A stretch of DNA of 64,000 bases from Camarhynchus parvulus (taxonomy: Eukaryota > Chordata > Aves > Passeriformes > Thraupidae): assembly GCF_901933205.1 (NCBI RefSeq), contig NC_044574.1, positions 46,719,609 to 46,783,608 of the forward strand, read 5' to 3'. A program made the translations under genes and the position numbers. Positions 47,861 through 60,381 of the stretch are shown here, one piece after another. Positions within the stretch are counted from its first letter, which is position 1; each line of letters starts with the position of its first letter. Below the pieces are notes generated by a model. That model was given only the letters and a program-made list of their open reading frames with translations. It searched no databases and was not told where the DNA came from.

Positions 47861-50800
47861 AGGTAGTAATTCCCTAACATGAGGAACTGGAAATTCCTAG
47901 AGCTGGTTACAGGTGATGGAAGTACCACAAAGCACCATGAAGCAGTAGATAGAGCAAAGTTTCCCAGAGAGAGAAAGAAGGGGTTTCTTCTTCAGAGAAA
48001 AGACTTGTTGTGGAAGAGTCCTATTTCAGTTTGTATTAGCTCCTCTAATGTCCTGTGAAGTACTGATTCAGTGAGTACAGTGTTCTCTCTGAGGATTGGT
48101 TTGCAGTATTAATTCCTGTCATTTTTTCCTCAGTGTCTGAAATTAAAGTAATTTTTAAGTGCTCTGCTGGGTGACAACTCATACAATCACTTGTTATTGT
48201 ATGTTTCAATATCAGTGTATCTGTGTTTTCTTCCTGATAATTTTGTACTTCCCAAGGGGTCTTTTAATGTGCTTCTCAGAGGTTGTCTAATTTTCTCCAT
48301 GTCATAATCCCCCAAACCATTTATTTATGAAAAGAAATGTCACCCTAGCTTTTAACACTTCCATATGTAGCCTTGCCTGTAAAATAACTGAACAGAAATC
48401 AAATACTACTTCCCACTTATGCAAAGTTTGTTTCTCATTAGAGCATTTCAAAAAGACATCTATTATGGTAATAATTTTAGCTATTCATATCAACTTACTC
48501 TCAAAATTTGTGCTTCACCTCTTTCAAAGACTTGCTGAAACCTTTCTTCTAACCCTCCTCCAACTCTCATCTTTACTCCTTTTGATTTCTCTGTAGTTTG
48601 GGGTTTTTTTTTTTTTTTTTACCTCGCAAACCTTAACTGGTTCTGCCTTCTCATTTAGTTTCTTCCTCCTCCTCTATTTCCAATACAGATTATTCTTTGT
48701 CCTTGGAGCTTTGAGTGGTCCAAGTGAACACTCATCCGTTGTTACTGCTGCTTTGCTGACATGAGTGTTGCAGTGTGCAAAACAGGAGAGTCAGCAGTGC
48801 TTGGACCTTGATTAGGAGAGGACCCTCCCCCTGCTACCTAAAACCTCCCTTGCAAACACTGGAGGGGAGGGGAAACACATGGTGGAGCTGATATATTAAT
48901 ACACATACAATAACACCAATTGCCTGCAGGAGTAAAAAACCCTGAACACCTAACTTGAGAACAAAATTAATTTTAAAATGTAGGTCATATGCTAATACAG
49001 CTCCCAGTGTAACCTGTGTAGCACCACCAAGCATAACACAGAATTGATTGTGCCTTGCTTCTCTTGCTTGTTCTTTTTGTCACTTTCTGCGTGTTTACAA
49101 CTAAATTAGCTGTCAGACTCAATGGTCACATTAAAGAGAGGATTTTTTCATCTAATGATCAATAACAAAATGCTTTGCATAATTCTTATGGGTGGGTTGA
49201 GAATATTCCTCCTTCATTAATGGTGAGTGAAGAGAGGCAAGTAAGGATTTCTCCCATGACCACAGTGATCCTGGTGTGCAGGCTGTGTTATGCTGTCCCG
49301 CTTGCCTGGTGCTCTGCAGCAGCTGTGCCCAGATGTTCTGGCTGGGGGGCTGATGAGCTCTGACCTGTCAGCCAGAAGCTGGTTGTGCTTTGTGGCTGCT
49401 TTCTGTGCGGGGTGAGTGGACTTGGAGCGTGTGCAGGGTATGACTGGATTTACACACATAGAGTAGACCCAGTGAAGCTTTCCCTTCATCCCCTTTCCCG
49501 CCTGCCCCTCACAGTTTGTTTCTGACTGTTGGCTGGCTATTCAGCTCCAACAAGATGGATTTTCTGCTGCTGTTGAGGTCCTGTTTTTATCACACGGTTC
49601 AGACCTTCACAAAGTTCAGGTCGTTTCAACAAAGGCAGTCACAGATTTGGAGCTGCACAGTAAAAACTTATGAATGCCATATGCTGACCTGGGTTATTGG
49701 ACTGTTTACTGCATAATGATACTGTTTAATTCAATACAGGGGGATGGAGAGAAATAGGTAATAGAAAAAGATGCAGTAAGGAGCAATGCCAAAAGAAGAA
49801 AGAGGCAGAGCTCCTCAAGAACAAGCAAGCAAATGCAAGAGTGGAATTTCAGGTAAAAAAGCCCAGCATCTCTAGGCAGAGGGGTGGCTGGCTCTTTGAA
49901 CCCCTGGAGCACCAATCTGGAAAAAGACTGAATATCAGTGTCTGAACAAACTGAGCTTGCCTATGTTAGTGTCTGCAGGAAAAGAGCATGTAGGCAGATA
50001 GTGAACAAATCAGCTCTGCAGGGCTGGGTGTACTTCACAGTGTGCATTAAAATGGGTATTCAATGATGCCAATTAATATTATAGGAGTTTGGTTTTGTCC
50101 TGTTTGGCTGTTTAAAAATATTTGTAAAAGAGTGTTTTCTTCTAAGAGCATTTTAAAACATTGCCATTTTGTATCAAAAGGCTTAAGAAAATGTAAGTCA
50201 AGCAAGACATTGTTTCAGGCGAGTAAATTTATTTTTCCTTGCCTTTGCTTTTCACTTCAGTAATAAAAATAAGGGGATTTATGCAGAGCAAGGTCTCTTG
50301 GTTCTTCTAGCAAACAAACAGTTTGTACAGCTGTTAATAGTTGGTTTAGTACTTTAGAAGCTGCCTCCTCAAAAAGCTACCACAGATTTGGTTCTAAAAA
50401 GACTGTTAGACTGATCACTGGCTAGGTGTGGTCTGACTTTGATGGAAGAGCAGGGACCTGGACCTGCTTAATGAGAGCAGATGGGTGTTTTCAGCCAGTA
50501 CAACAAGTGCACCCGAATAAGGCGTGTTCCCCATGCTGCCAGCACTGGGCTGCCTGGTATCCCCAGAGCTGTGGCCCCTGCTGTGCACATAAAAGTTGGA
50601 TTTCTTGGCAGACCTGCAGCAGTCCACCTTGATCTCCACGTGTTTGGATCTGGAGTAGTTTGGTATTACTGCTAGTGTGTCATAGCTGGCACAGCTGTGC
50701 TGGTGTAGGCACTGCTGAAAGCAGCAGAACTGAGAGCTATTGCCCTGAACAGATATAAACAAAACTCTTGGAAAAAGAGCAGAGAAGAGGGTGGCCTAGC

Positions 50801-53800
50801 TTCCCATAGTCACAATAGAAGTTTCAGTTAGAGGAACGACTCCTTAAATTTTGTGATTCAAGGACTGATAGCCATTGTGTTGGGCTGTTCCCAGTAAAGG
50901 TGAGCATGTGTCTCCTGGCACGGAGCATGTGAGCAGAGTGTGAGAGTTCTAGTATTTAATTTTTGCTACTACAACAAGCAGTTGTTGCTCTTAGTTTGTG
51001 GCTGGATAAGGAGGTTTTGAGAACTGGCTTAGCTGTTGTGCACCCAAATGTCCACCCTTCTGAATAAGCTACTGCCCATTTAAATGTCTGCTCAATTATG
51101 GTGGCGCCAGCTTGTCCCGTGTTCATAACAATGTGCCAGCATTTTTATGATAAACCTTCATTATCTGAATTTTATATTTGTCCATAAAATCTTGCTCTAG
51201 GCAGGTATGTGATGTATAAGATAGGAAGAAGGAAAAAATGTAAATACCCATTACAAGTTAAGTTAAAAGTGGGCATCATGATTTTGAAGAAAATATTGTG
51301 GCTTGGTCCTACCTTGTGGACTGGAAATAAATGTATGCCTGCTGTTGAGAAGAACTGGGACCTTTGTTCTCCTGACTGAGTGGGAAGCTGAGGGTCTTTC
51401 ACCTTGCTGGTGGCTGGAGGTTGGGGTGGTGTGATGCTCACACTGGCTGTCCTGGACAGAAGGACAGCTGGCAGTAGTGCCCTGCATGCTTTGGTGTGTT
51501 AGCTGGGCTGTGCTTGCCACATCTGCTGTGATACAGCCCTCTGACCAAATCATTTCATGTCTCCACTGCACTGCCATACCCTCAACTCTTGCCTGAGATG
51601 ATATGAAATATTTTCCATCCCCTTTAGCTTGTCTTTTCCCTCTGCTTTTATAATTTGTTTTTGACTTTGGTTTTCTTTTTCCAGAGTAGGCAAAACAAGA
51701 ACTGTTTTATGATGTTTCTCATCATCACAAGAAGGCACAAATGAAGTATTCAACAAACCAGAGTTACCAATTCCCACACACCTCTGTGTTTCTCTGTAGC
51801 TCTCAGCTCTTTTTCTTAGAGGCACAGCTTTATGTGCTCACTCCTGAGAAAGAAGTTATTCAGAACAAGAAGCTCTTTCCCTGGTTGTCATCTGCTTGAC
51901 TCTCTTGTCTCTAACTCAGCTGTCCAGGTGCTTCTGGAGTCCCCTAAACCCAGGTTTGACTGGCTCACATCTGTTAAAGGGCCTGCTTGTTTACAGCACT
52001 CTGGTGACGTGGACCCATTTATTTGACTAAAGAGAGCCCAGGTGAGGAGCAATGACCTGCTTGAGGGACAGCAGCACGGGCAGCAAATGACTGTCATAAG
52101 GAAAAGGCCACTTTCCTTCTCTTCTGTGTTACTCACTGTTTTTAAAGAAAAATTTGAACAAGATATATTCTAAAAAGCACTCAATGTTGTGAGAATACCA
52201 TGTTATACTTGAGTTTATAATCCTACCAGTGGTGTTTTCAGAGTTTTAGGTGCAGTTTAAAAGCACTTTGTCAGTTTTGCTCACTCATTTTTTACACCTG
52301 CAAGTGTTCACATTTGTGTAAATCAGGCATTTAAATGTCAGCACCCCCAGTACAATATCTTTGGTTCATCTTCTCCATGTGGAGGTAACTACAGGGGCCT
52401 CTGCTTATTAGGTAATGGGAATTAGCAAGACAAATGTAAGCATTTGTTCAAAGGAGTTGTATTTGGAGACCTTAATTAGAGGGCATGGAGCCATTAAAGA
52501 GTAAAAGCCGGCTGGCCTGGGGCTGGTGGGGAAGGCTGGCCTTCACAGCTATAAGCCCAGCCAGTTTCTCCACACCCTGCCATTTTATTTGTTTTTACGG
52601 AGACACAACTGGAATACTCTGGTTTTTTCACAGTTAAGGCTCAGACACCTTTTTTCACTTCATATCCAATTGATTACTTTGTGCAATGTTTGCTTTCAGC
52701 TGTGTCCTAGAAATACATCCACGTGCTTCTTTCTGGCACTTCGGCTGGCACTGAGAATTGTGGGGATGCAAATTTTGTAAAACTTTTTGTGTTTCTGTGT
52801 TAAAATTCATGCAGGTAAATAAAGAAAAAGCCATGGAAATTTTTAATTGCGTTGGAATAGCACTGAACCTCAGTGGCTGGTGACTTCTCTATTTTAAAAT
52901 ACACATCCTAAAGAATGTTAAGCAGAATATCTTACATGTCTTTTTCTTGATTTTAAAGAGCATGAAAAAAGGGGAAATAAAAAAAAGTCATATGTTTTGC
53001 AGGTTGAAAAACACCCAAGCCACAAACAACAAAAAATCTCCAAACAATATTACAGAAGACCTCCTCAAAACCCGGTAAATAAGTTCCAAATGAAATGAAG
53101 AGGAACTCTGCTGTTAGTATAATGCCAATGTTACTTTTGTGGTTAAAAAAGGATGTTTATTGGGCCTGGATGGTCTAGAGTTAGCTGGCTTTGTAGAAGA
53201 TCGTGTGGGGCTATGTTTTGGATCTGTGAGCTCTTGGTCATCATATAAATTCTTTCTGCCTTGTGTTTTCTTCTGCTTCCTCATTACAAGAATTATGTGC
53301 GACGAAGGTTATGATCTGGTTATTTTATTTATTTAAGTAAAACACAGAAATCACTCCTGTTGGGGGTTTCTATGGGATAAAGATTGAATCCTTTATTAGG
53401 GTCTGACCAATGGAGCTCTTAGCCTGATCCAAAAAGTTTACTCTCTGGTACCCAGCTGCAGGTCTAAGTGCTGGTGCTGGATGAGGAGGGCTGTCTGGGT
53501 AGCAATGTTACTGACACTGCTACATGAGGGCAGTCCTGGGGGGACTGTGTCTAAATCACACAGTGGAATGAATTATGGCACATGACTGATAGGAATGAGT
53601 TGGGTAAAGCTACTTTGATGGCAAAATGACTTCAAGTGCAGGCCTCCTTCCTGCTCCAAAGGCTTCTGCACATCTGGTGTGTGAGCTATGATCCACACCC
53701 GCACCCTGCAGGGCCATTTGCCACCTTGTTGCTTGGTGGGAGGGTACTCCCTGCAAGGTTTCCTTTCAGGTGTCCTTGCAGTATCGTGTGTTAGAGATTC

Positions 53801-55609
53801 ATGAGGAAAATCCAGCAAGTGCTGCTTGAGATTTTCAAATGACAGGCAGATAGCTATTAGCATTAATCCTCTTTCTGTATTCTCCAAAGAGCTCTTTGAC
53901 AAGGGCGTGTGCAGGACAGGAAACACTTGACAGGATTCAGCTCCCACTCAAATCTCTGCATTAAAAATGAAGAAAACAGAGACCCTATCCATCATCATCC
54001 CTGGCACTGGTGCAGACAGCCTGCCCTGGAAGGCAATCTCTCCACCGGGATAAGTGATGGGGGATGTTCTCCAGCATCTGCCTAAAAGGCCACCCAGTAG
54101 TTGTGTAGGATTGAAGAGCAATAGGCACTGAAAGTTTTGGTTAAGGAACAAGCCTGCATCCAAGAGCCCCATGAACATCACTGAGATGAGCAGTGAGTGG
54201 GGTAATGTGAGCTCTGTGACGCCACCTCTCCAACTTTCCCTCTTCCTTGCTTGTCTGTGATAGATGAGGCGCAGTGAGGAGGTGCTCCTGCCACTGCTAA
54301 AAGAAGGGCGATCCCCACTCAGTCAGATGGGCCCCATCAAGCCCCACAGGGTCTACCCAGAGCTGTTGGCTCCCTGAGGAAAAGGGGACCCTCAGGAGAA
54401 GGGTTCTCTTAGCTTGAGAGGTTCTGCACCTTTGGCCTGAGGGCAGTGTGGGTCAATGTTTGTTCTGGAGGACTGAATAGATGCTTGTACTGAGGTTTTG
54501 TAAGTGGCTTCTAAAGAAGCATAAAGTTATGCATTGTCTTTAAAATGTATATTGCTTATAATCTCTACCTCTTATAGCTAGGAAAGGGAAGTTTGCCTAA
54601 TGGGTTGGTTGTGGTGAAAATAGCCAGTGTTGCATGTGTATAGCTAAGCGTACTGTGGACATGAGCGACTAGAGGAGTCTGATTGTAGTTCAGCTTATGT
54701 CAGTGAAGCTACAGATGATTAAAAAAATCAGAATTTATCTCACTATGATCGTCTTTGAATTTGCACTTCCTTGATCAATAGGTGTAGCTGATTTGCAGTT
54801 AGTCAGTGACTTTACAATTACAGACTTTTCTGCTAAAACCCATCAGCCTTCCCCATGCAGATCTAAGCTTTTCTTTGGGAAGGAAATAATTTAGTTAATT
54901 TGCTGAATAAGAATGTGGTGGAGTTTTGTGGGAAAGCCTAAGGGAGAAGATTAAAATCACAAAACACATTTGAACATCAGCTGGCTGTATGAAATACAAG
55001 ACAACAAAAGTCAAGACAATGACAACAGCAATAGTTTTCTTAGAAATCTGTAGCATTTTGCTACAAAACTGCATATTGATCAAGGTTCTGAAACACCTGT
55101 GTGGATGATGAGGTACAATACCACATCCTATAGGAAGGTAATACAACAAAAATAGCAACTGGAAGAGCACTAATTTGTAGGAAGTTGGAGGATGCTCTTC
55201 CCTCTTTTGCTGTCTAATGATCAGTCTAGCTATTGCCACATCTGAACACTTAATATTACATCACCTCAAGGAAATCTGCTCTCAACATTTGCATTAGAGG
55301 ATCACTTTTAAACAAATTCTGGCATTAACAATGTGATAAATCTTGGCTTTCCAAAAGCTTGATTGTTGTCTGCTTCTGACTGCCCCACTGGCATTGTATC
55401 TCTCTTAGGACACGCAAAGTGTGGTTTCAAAAACAAAAATTTGGTTACAAAAATGTCACCAGACTATGTAGCTGACTTGAACAGGTTTCACCATCCCTTG
55501 CAGGACATTCCAATCTGAGAAACAAGATTGGAAGAGGCAAGAGAGTTAAGGTTCTCCAGGGGGAAGGAATATTGTGAGACCACCCTATTCCTTACACTGC
55601 ACAGGATTT

Positions 55610-55627
55610 AAAAAAAAAAAAAAAAAA
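55610..55627 (+). repeat. A18 homopolymer run
   Basis: Eighteen consecutive A. No retroelement body was recognised upstream, so a processed-insertion tail cannot be confirmed. Confidence 0.9.
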
Positions 55628-58600
55628 CTAAGCAGAAAATTTCTGGATAGATGCAGCTAGTTACGTTAATGTTACTTCATGAAGATCCAGTTGGTGGTTC
55701 TGCCCATGCAGATTGTCAGCATAGAACAAGGCTGAAGTTTAAAGATCAAACAGGCAAGTCCCAGGAGCCTGAAGATGCATTTTTTTTCATTACATTGTTT
55801 TTTGTGTGTACTTCACAAACAGTGATGCACTCTTATCCCTCCAGATGGACACTGTTTGGCTTTACCTTGCTCATATTCACAGACCCTTCTGTGAAATATC
55901 TCAATCTCAGCCTCAAGGATGCTACAAAAATCAAAAGCAATTCTTTGGGTAGTCTAGGAAAATTAGCCCTTCTAAAGAAAGAAATGAACTGCCCCTGCTT
56001 GTAAAATTAAAAAGGTGAAGGAAATGGAGCTTTGAAGGGCTGCAAGAACAGGGTCTTTTGTATTTGGCCTACTGAGGTTAGGTGACTCTCTGACAAACTG
56101 GAAGCATTCTTCATGTTATCCTAGTAGATAAGATTTGAATCTGGAATGTTTAGGCCTGTTAAAACATGAATTGAAGTTGTGACCAAGACTTTTCTTGAAA
56201 TTGCTAGCAAAACAATGCCTCTCCTTTTATAGGGTCTGTTTAAAGCAGGATGTCAAGAGGGGAAAAAAAGCTAAACACTCAGATGCTGTGCTTTTTAATA
56301 CTTGCATGTATCTCAAGTTTATCACAACAAACTCACAGGTAAAGTAAAAAATAGCTAGAAGACCTGGTTTGATTTAGGGATCTCAAAACTACTTCTCCTG
56401 TATGTGGTATTGTAATCTCTGTGTTCAAAGCAAGTCAAGCCCGTAAATCAGTTTATTTCATAGATAATGTGGCCACCTCTCTAGCCCTCCTGACATTCAA
56501 GGCTCATGGCATCACATTTACAACAAAGGAGGACTGAAACCTTTCTTAGTTGGAGGTCCTTTATAGAATCTTGTAACTTCAGAGAAAGCCATAAGAAACT
56601 TTATGTGCAGGACTTGAGATAATATAATTTTGCAGTACTATTGCATTATATTCTACCCTGTGGTCAAAACAAGGCAAGTATATTTCATCTGCCTGTGACA
56701 GAGAAGCTGAGACAAGGCACAGTGGTACTGTTCCTCTCAGGATCACAGCATGGGGACAAACCCCACTATTCCTCACCCCGACCCCGTTGCATTGGCCTCT
56801 GAACTAAAGGATCTGCTGTGCTTAGCTAAATGATGCTTTTAGTTACCTGCTGATGCAGATAGCAATCTCTTTGGTGTTTTATCTTGGTTCTTTTTGGTGC
56901 TTATTGTGGTTTACACTATCAAGATTCAGAGTGTGTGCAAGTGGTACTTTGTAACTGAAAGGTGTTTTCCATTTGCATTTCCATTTTGTTCATAGCCCTC
57001 GAATTAAGTCACCATGGAAAAATGCCAAATAATACACCCCTTTTTGGCAAATAAATGTAAAAAACTTGATGCCTCAAGCATATTACATGCTTTGCAGGAA
57101 ATTCCCAGGCTCTTACAACAAAGAGACAGCCAGGCACCGTATCAGCTCTTCGGAGCAGATCAAAATTGCAGTTATTTGCAGAGTTATGGGGCTGAATGTC
57201 AGAACTCGCCTCTCTGAGCACCATTTACATGAACCCTTTTCTTGGGGCCTGGTATCCAAGATGAATTCTGTGGCCACTGTTTGTCTTTAAGGGGCATCAT
57301 TAAATGAACCAAATATCCATGACAGTTTCAGAAAGCTAAGAGGAAAAATAGCAGGGTTTTTGTCAGTTATCTCAAAGTGCAGACCCCAAGCGTATAGCAA
57401 GTTACCAAGGTACTATAGTGCACATATTTCACTAGTAATAAGGGAACTCTTTGTACTGGAATACTTGGATGTGTTTGGGATCAATAGGTAGCTTCCATCT
57501 CACAGCAAGGAATATAGGAGTTGGACACCCTTATACAAGGATTATTTGATCTGTATCTGTACAGCATATGCTGATAAGGCTAACTGCATTTTGGTGAAAA
57601 ATGGCTTATATGTGATAAGACTGTGTAAAGCAGAGCTGCCCAAGACAAAGGGCTGAACCTAGAAGACACTTTATTGATAAAGTCACTTGTGCTGCAGCAG
57701 AAGGATGTCAATTACCCAATCCGTGTTCTCTTTCTGTTACATCAGCTTCTACTCCCTGGTTTTGGCATGGCAGTAAAAAATTTGGTGAAACTGGGCTCCC
57801 ATATGGAGGTAGTTCAAGACACAGCGAGGACTGAGCAGTTTGCATATGTCCAACCTCACAAGACATTGCTTGTCTCAATTCTCTCCTCCTGATTTCCTGG
57901 GTATTAGTCTGAAGGGTGGGACTCTCCCTAGGGAGACATGAGGCCTTTGTGGTGTACCAGGACTGAGCTCTTCTACACAGGCTTCAAACAAAATTAGAGT
58001 CCATGTCTGAACAGCTCTGATTTTTGGGAAAAAGTATTCAGGGCCAAATCTGGACTTTGCAATTCAAGACCTTAGGACAGCTTAGAACAATGGCTGTGTT
58101 TGCACTGTGACTCATGTTTGGGGTGTGGGTGGATGACGCCCTGTGACTGAAGAGCAAAGAAAAGCCAGGGGCAGGACTCCTGACCTCATCCTGGTGTTTC
58201 ATTCCCAGAGAGCAAAATCCTGTTCAGAGGCTCAGTTAAGCTGATGCAAAGGGACCAGTGGGTTTCAACTCCTGCCACAGCGGCAGTCACCAATGCATAT
58301 TGCTCTGGATCATTGAGGCTTATCCCCGAATGTCACCTTTGTTTATCTCTCTTAGGACACTCAAAGTTGTTGCAACTTTGGGAAAAAATTTGGGTAAAGC
58401 TGATCAAAGGGAAAACTTGATTTGCACATTCTACAGATTTCTCAAAACTAACTTCTGTAATTTTTGTTTTGCCTGTTATGCCCTCTTGAGTTACTAGAGT
58501 AAGTTTTTTCTTGCATTATGGGTAAAACAGGTGCCTGGACACTGCAGAATGCATTTTTTTTCCCCAGTCAAACATTTTGTTCAAGATGGAATGACCTTAT

Positions 58601-60017
58601 TTTGCTCTTCACCTGAACCTGATTTCATGTGACTGGGCACTGAGGTAGCACATGGTGATGCAGGCCTGTAACTAACTTCCTCCTTCTTAGGATCTCCATG
58701 CTTTTTTTGTGTACTTGGATTACAATCCCTTGCTTCTGTTTACTTTCCCTGCCACAACTCTTTGAAGACCCTGGTAAAATTTGGACTTTTAGTAGTTTCT
58801 GTAAGGTAATATATAATTTTATCAGATAAATGGGGATATCCTATAGATCCTGATGGTGTAAAGGAAGGTGCCAAGAGGTGCCAAGTCCAGTGTGTGAATA
58901 TTAGTAGCTTTAATGGCAGAGTTCATGGTGGCAACTGCTGTGACAGTCCTATGTCACTTAGACACAAAACCTCTTTGCCAGTAATTAACTTTGACTTTTG
59001 CAGAACCAAGACTTGCAGTTTTGGTTTCATAAAGGAGTTGAGACTGAGTTACTGATATATATATCCATATGATCAGAAACGTACATTTATAGCTCAAAGA
59101 CTTAATTGGAAATGTGGAAAAATGCTCAGAAAAGCTGTGAAAAACTTTTCTTTTCCCTCACCTTTTACTGTCATTTATTTGATAGCCTGTGGAATACTGT
59201 CTCTCAGTTGTCCATCTAGGAATGCCTAAAACTTTGAGGCTTCTTCTTAGATTTACAATTTGCAAAGCATTGTATGGCTCCAAAGTCAGATTTTGCTGTT
59301 ACTTAGTGTTTGTGTGGAGCCATAGGTGATTTGCATGGCCTCTGGCCCAAAGACACTGCAATCTAAATGAAACTCTACAATACAAGGTTCTCAGAAAGAT
59401 AACAGTAAGCAAGGAAATGGAGGAGGAGTCTACTGGACAGGTTTATTGACTGTTTGGGATACATCATTACACAGCATGTCAAAAACTTTGCATTTTTAAA
59501 AGTAGGGCAGTGATTAGCCTGCTATTATGTGGAACAGCGTTGTGGATTATGGAGCTATGGGAAATAGTCTTAAGGAAGGGGTTGCGTGAAGCCTGTGGGA
59601 GCAGATCCATAATAATCAGACTGTGTGTTGCAGAAATAAATATCCTATTGGACTAGAAAACCTAAGATTTTTTTTTCTGTATTGAAATGGGCAGTGCACT
59701 GCTCAGGAGCATTTGAATCTAAGATGAACATATGAAGCACCTAATACACTTGGATTTTCTCTTCTAGTTGCTTGTGGATTTTCTTGCCTGGTTGCTTTTG
59801 AATTAACCATTAGCTAAATAAAACCCCTGCCTTCTCCTGTCCCACAAGTATCAGCTCATACTCAAAATAATTATTTCTATAGGTTAAAAAACTGGACCAT
59901 TTATTGTGTATTTTTTAGTATTTATTATGTTTCCTTTACTAATTTTGATTTCTGAAAAATCTTCTGATTTTTGAAACATTTTTTTTCCTCTGAACCCTTT
60001 GCTGCCTTGCTTCTTTA

Positions 60018-60070
60018 TTTCCTATATCAGGGTTTTTTTTTTCCTACATCAGCTTTTTTCCTATATCAGC
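60018..60070 (+). repeat. Three-copy T-rich short repeat
   Basis: TTTCCT(A/C)... units TTTCCTATATCAG, TTTCCTACATCAG and TTTCCTATATCAG, separated by T-runs. Confidence 0.7.
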
Positions 60071-60308
60071 TCTAACTTTTGGTGGCAATTACAGGCATTT
60101 TTACTCCCAAGCTTTTGGACAGATGTCCTTGAGAGCTCCAACCCCTCTAAATACTTTTCCTAAAAGAACTTGCCAATTTTGTGCTCCTTGCTCAGTTAGA
60201 ATATCAAGAATTATCTGCACTGTACTGACAGTCTTGGTTGCAAGGCAAGAGGAGTCTTTTAAATGTGCTCATAGTGTTCAATTTTAATGTTTTGTGACTA
60301 TCTGGAAT

Positions 60309-60381
60309 TGATAAAATATCTTGATAATATAGAAATGTACATAAGAAGCATACATGTTCTTATTTTATCAAGAATTTATCA
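60309..60381. repeat. AT-rich fold-back / hairpin
   Basis: Outer arms TGATAAAATATCTTGATAA (60309-60327) and TTATCAAGAATTTATCA (60365-60381) pair along nearly their full length with a 2-nt bulge. An inner stem ATAAGAA/TTCTTAT (60341-60347, 60357-60363) closes a 9-nt loop. The left side carries 13 extra unpaired bases. No known miRNA seed was recognised. Confidence 0.55.

Noticed and set aside
53340..53600. Possible LTR or repeat beginning TGTTGGGGGTTTC
   Set aside because: No matching opposite terminus, polyadenylation signal or target duplication could be found.
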